Positions 21,295-31,344 of a DNA stretch of 64,000 bases are shown here, in pieces. The DNA is taken from positions 184,946 through 248,945 of the forward strand of contig JASANG010002605.1 of the NCBI GenBank assembly GCA_030248215.1. The letters run 5' to 3'. This DNA is from Enoplolaimus lenunculus (lineage: Eukaryota > Nematoda > Enoplea > Enoplida > Thoracostomopsidae). Below the pieces are notes generated by a model. That model was given only the letters and a program-made list of their open reading frames with translations. It searched no databases and was not told the DNA's origin. How positions within the stretch are numbered: position 1 is the stretch's first letter; each line of letters starts with the position of its first letter. A program made the translations under genes and the position numbers.

Positions 21295-22060
21295 AACAAA
21301 TAGAAACAAAGGGAAAGAAACAAACAAAAGCACAGGAAACGAAAAACAGAAATAAAGTGACAAATAAAAATAAAGTTTAATAAAATTATGCAAATTTTAT
21401 ATATAGGCGTGGGCGACTAGCCCAAATTATTAGTACTGAAATACTAAAAAACTGTTTTTGACGTTTTTGTGTTCTCGGTTGATTTACTGTTTCTCTGATA
21501 TAATTCGGATGTCGTATAATAAGTGTCAACAATTGTTTAATACCTGCATCCGTAGATTTACTTGAAGAACCCGGTAACAAATTCGTAAGTGGTATTGAAA
21601 TATTGTATTGGAATAGTATTATGGGCGGAGTAGTTTCATACAAAGTCGAGACCAGTGTGTTGAGCGCCGGAACCTTTTATTGTTACGTAGTGCGTTCAAC
21701 GGGCATACCGGAGCTCACCTACGCTCTGTTGCGCTCAAATAACACGTAAAAAGTTTTACTCACGGTAAAGTATAGCCAACAACCAGCACTGTAATCAATA
21801 GTATAGATCATTGACTTAGGACTTAGTGCATCGACGAACTAAGCTTAGACCTGATACGTCTGACATATCCGGCAACAACCGTACTGTGTAACTGTCATAA
21901 CTGTGTCATTCTGTATAACATTGTCTTTCGCATAACCATATCTGTGCAGTTCTGTAAATACGTTTCATAGTAAATCTTGAAAACCGGCCGTGCCGTTGGT
22001 AAAGGGCGATAACGCTAGCATCATAGATCCTGAAACACACAAAAGCCGTAAACCAAATCC
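21295..22060. other. Intergenic stretch, no gene recognised
   Basis: No exon, RNA gene or clear repeat end is supported here. Confidence 0.4.
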
Positions 22061-22076
22061 ATCCAAATCGGGCAAT

Positions 22077-22147
22077 GACCACGCCGGAAGTCGAACCTCG
22101 GACCTCTCGCTCGCGATCAAGCGCGCTACCCATTACACCACGTGACC
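22077..22147 (-). tRNA. tRNA-like sequence, probably a SINE-derived pseudogene
   Basis: On the minus strand the 5' GGTCACG pairs with the 3' CGTGGTC (7 pairs including two G-T). A D-arm GTGT-AATGGGTA-GCGC and a TTCGAC T-loop are seen. The anticodon arm does not fold with a 7-nt loop and the T stem has mismatches. I therefore read it as a degenerate tRNA or SINE head and assign no anticodon. Confidence 0.4.
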
Positions 22148-22302
22148 GATATCATAATTTTCTCTGGTGCTATATATGCACGAGTGTGTATGTGTCTTAA
22201 CACTACAACTCTGCACATACACAAGCTACACCGCGTATTCTCCCATTCCACCTTCTTTAGGCGGTTGCCCCGGACCGCAAATCCGAACTCCTCCGAATTC
22301 AT

Positions 22303-22495
22303 TGGCCTGCAATTTACAGCGCCCGTCTCGGTGGGACGTCCATCTCAGAACTGCACGACCGGGAGGACGCTTTCCCCGATGTACTGCGACCGAATCCATA
22401 GGCCTGCAATTTACAGCGCCCGCCTCGGTGGGACATCCATGTCAAAACTGCAAGGTCGGGATGACCCCTTTCCCCGAAGTACTGCAAATATAATT
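22303..22495. repeat. Tandem pair of about 99-bp repeats
   Basis: Two adjacent copies begin GGCCTGCAATTTACAGCGCC (22303 and 22402) and run through GGTGGGAC, ACTGCA, CGGGA and CCCCGA-GTACTGC. They are upstream parts of the SINE family B units that follow. Confidence 0.8.
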
Positions 22496-22530
22496 GGATT
22501 TTCCCTTAATTTGTCCGAAAGATATGGCTG

Positions 22531-22783
22531 TCAGTCTGGTAGGAACCAAGGACATCAGACGTTTCTACCAAGCAACTGGAAAAGCGGGCTAGAGCGGGGA
22601 TCGAACTCTTAGCCTATGGATCTTTAAGCGAGCACTCTACCACTGCGCCACGTAGCCCGCCTCTCCAACTGCGTTTTCCGTCGACTATATGTGTCGACCG
22701 TATGCTGCCAGCTAGCATACATACAATGCACTGCACTATATTGCATGTGCACATAACGGACAAGCATGTCTCACATGCTTACA
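22531..22783 (-). mobile_element. tRNA-derived SINE family B, unit 1
   Basis: A 253-bp unit. Its tRNA-like head on the minus strand spans 22585-22659 with a perfect 7-bp acceptor stem (CGGGCTA/TAGCCCG), an A box (GTGGCGCAGTGGTAGAG) and a B box (GAGTTCGATCCC). Beyond the head lie conserved TCGACTATATG, ATACATACAATGCACTGCAC and GCATGTGCACATAACGGAC segments. It is nearly identical to unit 2. Confidence 0.8.
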
Positions 22784-22891
22784 TGCCCTTAATTTCAACA
22801 AGGTCGTCCCTTGACCGCCCATCCTATTTCGACTGGATACCGTGTTCATAGCGCGGCAGTTTACCATTGCGCTCACGGCGTACCCCCCATG

Positions 22892-23144
22892 TCAGTCTGG
22901 TAGGAACCAAGGACATCAGACCTTTCTACCAAGCAGCTGGAAAAGCGGGCTAGAGCGGGGATCGAACTCTTAGCCTATGGATCCATAAGCGAACACTCTA
23001 CCACTGCGCCACGTAGCCCGCCTGTTCAACTGCGTTTTTCGTCGACTATATGCGTCGACCGTATGCTGCCAGCTAGCATACATACAATGCACTGCACTAT
23101 ATTGCATGTGCACATAACGGACAAGCATGTCTCACATGCTTACA
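22892..23144 (-). mobile_element. tRNA-derived SINE family B, unit 2
   Basis: 253 bp, nearly identical to unit 1 in the same orientation, with 108 bp between them that contain another GCGCTCACGGCG-type scrap. The spacing and identity point to a recent segmental duplication and not to two separate insertions. Confidence 0.8.
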
Positions 23145-23149
23145 ATGGC

Positions 23150-23870
23150 AACGCAAAACGGTGTGATGTCCCGTTCCGACCTAGGCTGACTTCTGCACGT
23201 TATGATTTTTTGCTTGTGCTAAACTAGATTTGAAATCGTAATGCAGCCGATACAGAAAATCAACGAAGTGCAACGCTTTTTGTCACCGCCCTCGGGCGGT
23301 GACTCTTATTTCATTCAATTCTGGCAAAATTACTTTGTGACAAAAAATCACTAGCTAAATGATTTTATGCAACCAGCACTGTTTGATCTACTGAAATCTC
23401 TATTAAACCTAGAATACCCAACTTACGTAATTTGAGCAACATTCCAGGATTGCTTTACTTACATATTTTTTAGAAAAAAAACGTGATTGTTCATTAAAAG
23501 GAACTTTGCATGCAGATTGTTATGCATTCGCTAGCTTTTGCATATTGCGCAAACCCGACCGGCTAGCACTTTATTATAGTTAACATTTAATTGTGAAACA
23601 CCAACATGGATAACAATTTCCGCTAAATTTGTTGTGTTTGCGTTTTTCAATTGATCAAAAACAAAGTATAGCGGTGAAATATGCTTTCCTAAAGTCCAAA
23701 CAAATCGTAGTTTAATATTTATTAAAGCATGCATAAATAGACATTTAAACCTCTAGTGTCCAGCAGCAACAAGCTAAATACCGTACAAAACCAATCATGT
23801 GGTCCTATCAGTAAACGTTTTTACGCAGTAACGCACATATGTCTTTAGCTACGCAGGAAATCACGATGGC
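23150..23870. other. Intergenic stretch, no gene recognised
   Basis: A short GC-rich hairpin, CACCGCCCTCGGGCGGTG (23284-23301), stands out in AT-rich DNA. No exon is seen. Confidence 0.45.
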
Positions 23871-23875
23871 TGCAT

Positions 23876-24075
23876 GCTTCTGTACTGTCCGGCTGTCCAA
23901 CTGTCTGGCTGACCAACTGACCGGCTGTCCAACTGTCCCGCTGTCCAACTGTCCGCTGTCCAACTTTCCCGCTGTCCAACTGTCCCGCTGTCCCAATTAT
24001 ATTTGTTGTGCATACTCTTCGTACATTGCTGTCCCGGGAAAATGGGACGGCCTTTAGGGTAACATTGACCATTTA
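23876..24075 (+). repeat. CTGTCC minisatellite repeat, copy 2
   Basis: About eight degenerate CTGTCCAACTGTCCCG-type units, then the same tail as at 1-150 (GCTGTCCCGGGAAAATGGGA, CGGCCTTTAGGGTAACATTG). The tail is conserved between the copies and the unit number is not. Confidence 0.75.
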
Positions 24076-24117
24076 GGGCGTATTTACCAATTTGGAAATC
24101 CAGATTGCAAAACGGAT

Positions 24118-24366
24118 CTACTGGAGTTTCGGGAAACCGTTGCGGCTTCCCTGATGCATATGTTGCACCCAGAATAGCGCGTCGACCGCCATCATTGAAT
24201 GGCGATCATACGGAAGTTGCCCAGCCTCAAACTCGAAGAGCTTGAAATCACGTCCCAAACTCAGAGTTGAGAAGGGCGCGCATTTATCATCGAAGTATGC
24301 AAACGCGAAATATCCTTGGTGCTGGAAGATAGTGTGTTTCGCTATCATCGCTTTCATTGCTTCCAT
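24118..24366 (-). CDS. Unrecognised 82-codon ORF
   Basis: Starts MEAMKAMIAKHTIFQHQGYF and ends NGFPKLQ before a stop. Composition looks protein-like (aromatic and charged residues, GC above its surroundings), and it sits directly behind the minisatellite repeat. It could be a single exon or a scrap of a transposon protein. I recognise no family, and no splice sites force either reading. Confidence 0.25.
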   Translation of the reverse strand: MEAMKAMIAKHTIFQHQGYFAFAYFDDKCAPFSTLSLGRDFKLFEFEAGQLPYDRHSMMAVDALFWVQHMHQGSRNGFPKLQ

Positions 24367-24601
24367 GAAACATGAGCATTAGGATTTAACCATGAGCACA
24401 AGTTACATGTGTGACGAATCCATAAATACTTCAGTTTACAAGCTTTAGGTCGAAAAATCGTGTTACTGTTAACATAACTTTCCCATGCGTAACTAGATCA
24501 CGAACAACGAGAAACATTTTTGGCTGAGTATACTGTCCAAAAAAGTTGTTTGGTGGCGGGCACGATAAATTTTAAAGATAGTAAACTGAAAATTTTTCGC
24601 T

Positions 24602-24765
24602 TAACCCTTTCTCACATGAACATTTTCTATTTCCCCTGAGACCTACTTTTATGCTAGGATTCGAACTCCGGTGACTGGAGTGGGAGACGTATACCATCAC
24701 CACTCAGCTATAGGAGCTTGATGCTCGAGCCCGAGGGGGCTCTCACGTCTTGTGGTGATTTTGTA
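24602..24765 (-). mobile_element. TTAA-flanked element with tRNA-like promoter, copy 1 (one end)
   Basis: Starts TTAACCCTTTCTCACATGAA, the inverted form of the right end of the element at 27221. It carries the tRNA-like core on the minus strand (TAGCTGAGTGGTGATGG, then GGAGTTCGAATCC). The far end is not preserved. Confidence 0.65.
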
Positions 24766-24769
24766 TCAA

Positions 24770-26455
24770 CGTGTTGCAACTATATCTCCCTGTCTCTTTT
24801 TAATTTTTATGCTCCTGCAAACTGTTTAATGTTTATATAAAGATTCTTTGTGAAAGCGCCGTGCTGTGTTCTTAGCCCGTAGCTTACAAATACCTTTTCT
24901 GTCGATACTGTATAGCTATAGTAGCACCAGTTGGTAAAGGTGTTCAGTACAATAGCGTAACTTTCCAGTTGACAAATTCCAAAAACTTTTTTCTTTAATT
25001 TACTTTCAAAACAGATAACAAGTCACGGTCTATTAATTTGAAGAACTTGACAATTACACCGAGCATGTGTATACGGTGTGTTGTAGTCAATTATCTGTAT
25101 GGTTTAAGGTTTAGATAAGTATGACAATCTCATTTGCAATTCAAATCTGCCGGCCGTTGCTTTGCACCAGAGTTCAACCGGTGGTACAAAAAACCAATGC
25201 CGGAGATGGATTTCCTACTGGAATCAAAAGTAGATATGCGATTGTGACCTGATTCTCGCCGCTAACTAATGATTGATTACCTAGTTCAGCTAGGTCGGCT
25301 GAGGGGACCCATTTGAGACTACTGTTGTCAAACTATAACTTTAGCCAGTGGTTCTACTCGTACAAAAACCTTTACAAGACTGGTGGGGGTATAAAACTTT
25401 ACTAATAATACATTATCTTCGCAGTTGATAAAATTTTCAGCATAATTCGTGCGTAGACTGTTCATTCCGTTGCCGTTTGCCCCCGCATAATCGATCCTAG
25501 AAACGTTACTATGGTCAAAGTTTCAAAAACACCGATCAGCAGACTATAATTTTAACTTTTGTGGAGCGTGTTACAAAAATGCCGTCCCAAGCATTGAGGG
25601 CAAAAATGATGCACTATTTCATGCTCACTTGTTCGGTCTCAAGTGCCTCTAGGGACACATTTTGTTTTAGCAGCTGTTCATGTGATGGTTTTACGGTGTT
25701 TTGTTGAACATTTAATTGATTTTGCGTTGAGGTTTTTGGGATCTACGACCCCTATAATGCTTCCTATTCTCAAAACCGCGTTTTTGTTTCTTGTTTCACA
25801 ATGCTTTTTCAAAATTTATGAAAGTTAAATATTTGGGTGCCGAATGGTGATAGTAAACTCCTCCTACTCAAAATACACGTACTCAAATTCTTGTTTTACT
25901 GTCAAACGATATAGAAAATATTCATGTGATAAAGGGTTGATGAGTGAACAGCACTCTCTTTGTTTCCACATTATATACTGCTATTGACATACATTACCAC
26001 ATAAAAGAATGCTGTACATCAAAACGTTTACTAATATATGCCCATGTAAATCACGGGCATGTCAGCTTAATTAATATTGAATTGGGCGGTGCCAGAAAAA
26101 ATCAATGGAGACATCAGGTTTTTCTAGTTTTTCTGTTTTTTCCGATGGGGTGAAAGAAACGAGAAAAAACTTTGTATTAAAATACATTTCTTTTTACAGC
26201 AAATAATTTCTTTTTACAGCAAATAATTTGTTTAATTCGCGGAATGCTGACAGAAATTAGTTGGCTGTTGTCGCGCCGTCATGGACACTGATTTACTCAA
26301 TTTTTAATACCTGTTTGATTGAACATATATACTAAAATATTTTGCTGCTTGTGTTCATTGTTGGCAGCGATGGCGTTTAATTGGGAGCAAGCGTAATTTT
26401 GTTTGTTTGCCTACAACTGGGGCCAAATTTTACTAATGATGTTTTACTGATGCAT
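24770..26455. other. Intergenic stretch, no gene recognised
   Basis: A scrap of the TTAA-element end (AATATTCATGTGATAAAGGGTT) is at 25916-25937. A 21-bp direct repeat (TTTCTTTTTACAGCAAATAA) occurs twice at 26188-26229. No convincing exon is seen. Confidence 0.45.
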
Positions 26456-26460
26456 ATATA

Positions 26461-26680
26461 CACTGCAAAAAATGGTGAGTCAAATTGACTCTCTCTGAAA
26501 TAGGCTTTTCCGGACTACACAAATTGAGTCAAAATTCTCCTCCGCCAGAGTCAAATTCAAATAACTGAGTCGCTCGTTGAGGCGAAATTGACTCTGGCGG
26601 AGTCGAATGTGACTCGGTTTGTGTAGTCCGGAAAAGCCTATTTCGGAGAGAGTCAATTTGACTCATCGTTTTTTGCAGTG
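26461..26680. mobile_element. Foldback (long inverted repeat) MITE with TATA flanks
   Basis: 220 bp, almost entirely two inverted arms of about 70-90 bp. Left arm: CACTGCAAAAAATGGTGAGT, then CAAATTGACTCTC, TAGGCTTTTCCGGACTACAC. Right arm is its inverse with few mismatches. TATA flanks both sides. No coding sequence. A related fragment lies near 9235. Confidence 0.85.
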
Positions 26681-26684
26681 TATA

Positions 26685-27215
26685 CTTCTTCGATTTTAAT
26701 ATGATTGACGTATATATTATTCGCGACTTCGCCTCAGTGAGGTCGTCATGTTTCGATGGTTGTCCTCTTCTTTTTCCTGTGTACCGTAAAAGGTTTAAGT
26801 CATACATCTGTTTTCAAATTAGTGTATCAACCAGTCATTTCTAAAACAGAATTTGCTTTTCGATGCCGTTTCTGGCATTGTGGTTTTTAATTTTGTTTAG
26901 CCATAGTGGATGGCGTGACAAAATACTTGTTCAAGATTTGTAGTAAATGTCGTTGTATGACGATTTAACTTTCCTCTCCATACATGCTTAATAGTCTAAT
27001 AATGAAATGTAGGAAAATTATTGTCGATGATCAAATATAGGGCACGAAATGAAAAAGAACAAAACATTTATAAAAGCAGTTGAAAAATTTTATTGACATA
27101 AAATTATTTTAATACTGTGGAACAAATTTTTGCGGCTAAGGCTTAAATCAGCTGATTTTACAGAAAGCTTCAGAAAAAATTGCCGGAGCGTCTCACAGAA
27201 TAAGTACAAATAGTA
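26685..27215. other. Intergenic stretch, no gene recognised
   Basis: AT-rich DNA between two MITEs. Nothing is supported. Confidence 0.4.
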
Positions 27216-27216
27216 C

Positions 27217-27483
27217 TTAACCCCTTCTCACATTGAGTGGCCTGTAGGCAACTCAGCGCAGTGTATATACGTTAAATAGTATATATCGCACCGTGTTTAA
27301 CAATTGTAACACGTATACATAGTACTAAATCACCACAAGACGTGAGAGCCCCCTCGGGCTCGAGCGTCAAGCTCCTATAGCTGAGTAGTGATGGTATACG
27401 CCTCCCACTCCAGTCACTGGAGTTCGAATCCTAGCATGTAGGTCTCAGGGGAAATAGAAAATATTCATGTGAGAAAGGGTTAA
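27217..27483 (+). mobile_element. piggyBac-like MITE carrying a tRNA-like promoter, full copy
   Basis: The body 27221-27479 is flanked by TTAA on both sides (27217-27220 and 27480-27483). Inverted ends are CCCCTTCTCACAT and ATGTGAGAAAGGG. TTAA duplication with CCC ends is typical of piggyBac. Inside, TAGCTGAGTAGTGATGG (27377-27393) and GGAGTTCGAATCC (27419-27431) resemble pol III A and B boxes at tRNA spacing. Partial copies occur at 24602, 29180 and probably 53880. Confidence 0.78.
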
Positions 27484-27509
27484 CTTAATTACCATGGCAA
27501 ATTTTTTAA

Positions 27510-28143
27510 TTGAGCGAAGCGAAACTCCGAGCGAAGCTCGGAGTTTCGCGAAGCGTTTTATGTTTTGTACTTGGGGGTCGAAAGGTGGATGTCCGTCCGT
27601 CCGTCTGTCCGTCTGTCCATCCGAAAAGAATCTCAGGAACGGCTGAACCGATTTTGATTAACTTTTTTTGTTTAAAAGCCAATTACCCTGGGGTGTTAAC
27701 GTCGCATTGGGGTTTTAAAATTTTAAGCCGTTTATTAGCTACAGGCTAATTTGCATAATTAATTAAACCTAAATTAGGACATTCCACAATATTTCCCTAA
27801 TTATTACAGTTAGAAGCAATATAATTTCAGCACTAAGCGGTTTTTTGGTGCGAGGAATTTGAATAAATAGTTTACAAACATCCAAAACCGATAATTGAAT
27901 AGTTAGCTAATAGCTAATTTGCATATTAGCTTAATTGACAAAACAAAATTAGGACTTTTTGAATTATTCCAAAAATTATTAGAGTGGCTGAACGGTTTTT
28001 GGGTGCGAGGAATCTGAGGAAATTGCTTACAAACCTCCAAAACCGATAAATGAATAGTTAGCTAACAACTAATTTGCATATTACCTTAATTGCTTACGTG
28101 CGTTCGAGCTTCGCTCAATAAATGTAGTCCCACTACGACTGGT
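27510..28143 (+). mobile_element. Family R element, copy 2
   Basis: The same ends as copy 1 (TTGAGCGAAGC and GCTTCGCTCAA, then ATGTAGTCCCACTACGACTG), and here the 11-bp inverted ends are perfect. It has about two internal units where copy 1 has four, so copies differ by unit number. Confidence 0.78.
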
Positions 28144-29175
28144 TCTAAATGTGTTTTGCAAAAAAGTTCACTTACAATTTGTAATAGTGTAGTTATTTTT
28201 TCGCAATTAGAGAGAGAGAATAATAACATGCTATTTTGTTGTGATTAATATTGTTTTCGCGGAAAAATTAAATTCAACAGTTTACTTCAAAGTTTGAATA
28301 ATTTTGATATTTTCATTATCGTTATGCGATGGCAGTTTCACAAAGTCTTAGTGGGGGGCAGTACGTTTTTAACCAGGAACCAACGCAGTCAAAATTTGGT
28401 CTTTAAGCTTTTCCGCTGTGTTTTTTTAGATTTACAAATTGCAGTTTGTTGGTTGATTTTATTGATTTCGTTGGAGAAACAAAGTTTTTCACACTTTAGC
28501 ATGATATAAAAAAATTTTCGGGTCCTTTTCGGACCCGTAGCCAAGGGGGGGGGAGGCAGGGGGGGCGCAGGCCCCTAGAAAATTTTTGACCCCCCTAGAA
28601 GATTTTCAGCCTTGCTTGTAAGTCACTCAAAACCTGTAAATGCCCCTCCTGAAAAGTTTTTAGCACTCCTTTCCTAGCTAACAAGGTTGGCTGGTTACGG
28701 GTCTGGTTCATTCCTGTGGGGCAGATACATTCCCTCGTTTTATGCTTAATTTTGTGAACTGGTGTAGTAGTTTTCGATGTGTTACGCACTTTTGCAATAC
28801 CGAACAATCGGTGTTTAATGTATTTATACGCGTTATTATGTTTTTACCTACATCAGTATACGTTTAAAACTGAGTTGAGAGTATCATTAATTACGGACAT
28901 TTTACTTCGTGTGTGGGTACAAAATTTATATATAAAGCCTGTGGTGCAACTGCAATAAGTAACTCAGCAAGCGATACATTGGAAAAAATTATATTTCTTC
29001 AATGCATTATCAATCAATAGCTTATATGAACCTAAAGCCTATCGTCAAAATTAGTTAACTTACGTTCAGAATTACAATTACTTGAGCGAAACAGTTTTAC
29101 TTTTACTATTTATCAACCATTAATACAGAGTTGAATATGAGCAAATGGGCGTAATTTGATCCGTTAGATATATAA
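28144..29175. other. Intergenic stretch with a degenerate dispersed repeat
   Basis: At 28555-28700 a repeat with CCCTAGAAAATTTTTGACC and AGCCTTGCTTGTAAGTCA recurs in worn form at 33165-33260, 33905-34000 and perhaps 38820. No exon is supported. Confidence 0.45.
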
Positions 29176-29179
29176 TATA

Positions 29180-29390
29180 ACACACAGGGTTTAACATTTG
29201 CAAATCGTATACGTATAGTAGTAAATCACCACAAGACATGAGAACCTCTTTGGGATTGAGCGTCAAGCTCCTGTAAAGGAATATCGCCGATATAACGCCT
29301 TCCGCTGCAGTCGCTGGAATTCAAGTCTTGCCATAAAGCAGGTTTAAGATGAAATAGAAAATATTCATAAGAGAAGGGATTATTAAGCTT
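29180..29390 (+). mobile_element. TTAA-type tRNA-like element, worn copy 3
   Basis: AGTAAATCACCACAAGACAT, then AGCGTCAAGCTCCTGTAAAG and GAAATAGAAAATATTCATAA match the element at 27221 in order, but the tRNA-like boxes are mutated and the right end is only AGAGAAGGGATTA. Confidence 0.6.
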
Positions 29391-29569
29391 AAGCCGCTCG
29401 ATTTTGTTCGAAACGTGTTATATATATACACATAAACCCTTAATCGTGCGTTTTTAGAGCGTAACCTATTAAGTTTTTGCCAGTACCAAACTCAACCAAC
29501 TTTACGCAGCCGGCGAATCCAGGTATTTCACACGGGGGCGGGCGGTGGCAAATGTTGTGAAACGCAAAA

Positions 29570-29765
29570 ATTGTAAGGTCTGGACCTTATCATTTTATCG
29601 CGAAAAAATTTCTGAGGTGGAAAAATAGTAAAATAAAAAAGACCTTATTATTTTATCACAAAAAAAATCATGGGGGAAAAATTAGGGACCTTATCTTTTT
29701 TACAAAATTTTTTTGAGGGGAAAATTGTAAGCAAAGGAGGGACCTTACCATTTTATCACAAGCTT
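29570..29765. repeat. About four tandem units of 55-65 bp
   Basis: Each unit has GGACCTTATCATTTTATC (or a variant) followed by an A-rich stretch and a GGGG/GGTGG block (for example at 29583, 29641, 29689 and 29740). Confidence 0.65.
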
Positions 29766-31140
29766 CCCTTCTGGATCCGCTAGTGACTTTAATATGCATT
29801 AGTAAATAAAAGCTTTTTAATTTCATATTTGGCAGTTTGCCATAGTTTGTTACCATACCGCAGCATATATGTGGCCCTAAATTAAATTACATTATTATTA
29901 TAACTAAATTACTATGATAGCATCAAAAATTTCCTGGCATACATAAATGTTTATGTTCCTAATTTTTAAATCAGCACGTTTAATACAGTAGAGGCCTATA
30001 GCCAGCTCGCCTTGTTAGGAAAGCGAAACCTTTTTCAGGAGGGACATACAAGGGTATTTAATGAGTTAAAGATAAGGTTGAAAATTTTCACGGTGGAGAG
30101 GCCAAAAGTCTTCCGGGATCTGAGCATCTTTTGTCTCTCTCTGGTTACGGGTTCGGGGCAGTAACTGCCCGGATGTGATTTATAAAAACATAAACCAAAT
30201 AAATTATCTATGCTCTACTCTTTCAAGCATATTGTAGTGACCAGAATAACAGGCGGAGACTGATACGAACTGTTATTTATTTTTAATTCACACTTCGCCA
30301 CTCTTCGTTCCTGATTTATATACGGTATTGCAACTATCCCTTGAATAAAACGTTTATTTTCTCAAAAGCTTGCGAGATAATGCAAGATTATACTTACGAA
30401 TGTACTTTCAAAACTTAAGTACACTTTAAAGTTTCCAACTCAACTTTATTTGGTCCTGGAGTCATTTATGCACTACAATTCGGGTTAATTGACATATATG
30501 GTCTCTAATTAGGGTTTTGGAACTCTATCTGCGTACGGACTCTTATTAGGGATACGAACTCCTAATTTTCCGTGAAATCCAATATCAGTACGTGAGTTGA
30601 ATTCACGCCGGCTCTAAGTTGGACGTGCATAGCATTGGTTCTCAGGATTGCACCATATTCGGGTGGTGCCGGAGTCCAGCTGTAGTCAAAAGTAGTGTGA
30701 TTTCGTTTTAATTATATTTTTTACGCTTTTACGCAATTTAGCAAATACCAGGAAAGTCCTCATATTAGCGAAGTCAAAAATTTAAAGGCAAACTATTAAA
30801 TTTTAAGGTCAGATTACTGCAAGCTACATGACTATACTCATTTTAACCATCGTCGTGGGTTTGGGTTACAAGACAGCCACGAACGTTTCGTCTGTTTGAC
30901 CCAACTGTACCGCTTAGAACAAAAAAACCGAAAACACAGGGCATCAACATATGAATTGATATATAAGAATGGCATGGTTGTATATTTTGGAACTATCTTG
31001 AATAATGTATTGCTATTGGTGGTTGGACCGAATGCATATTCGAATTGTGACTCAGGTTACAAAGAACACCAAACCACCCGAAAATTTTCAGAAATTTAAT
31101 TTTAAAAAACTTTCAGATGATTTTGTTGAATATAACTTTT
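29766..31140. other. Intergenic or intronic stretch, no gene recognised
   Basis: No exon or repeat end is supported. If the exon at 31147 is real, this may be its downstream intron. Confidence 0.4.
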
Positions 31141-31146
31141 TCACAC

Positions 31147-31339
31147 CGATTCCAAGAACAATTTTCTGCCTAGAGCTTATTGGATAAAGAGCCGACGGAT
31201 GGTACGCGCCTCTTTTCACCACATCTGGTTCCAACGCTGGGAGTTCGGTTTCAAATTGGCTGTTCCGTCCGGTGGCGTGAAATAAACCTATATTTGTGTC
31301 GTTTAAAACACCATCCAAACTGGTGATGTCACCATATTT
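31147..31339 (-). CDS. Candidate exon, possibly an MGAT4-type N-acetylglucosaminyltransferase
   Basis: The minus-strand acceptor (TTTCCTTAG) opens KYGDITSLDGVLNDTNIGLF. The exon ends ISSRQKIVLGI plus one base at a GTGTGAAA donor, giving 193 nt, phase 0 to phase 1. The end resembles the stretch before the catalytic domain of GlcNAc-transferase IV proteins (human MGAT4A VSIVMGIPTVKR, MGAT4C LTIGLSSVKR), where an exon break after GI would leave P-T-V-K-R for the next exon. That next exon was not found. Exon status is fairly likely from splice sites and open frame; the family call is weak. Confidence 0.35.
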
Positions 31340-31344
31340 CTAAG

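Noticed and set aside
22077-22147. Functional tRNA gene
   Set aside because: The acceptor stem pairs, but the anticodon arm and T stem do not fold properly.
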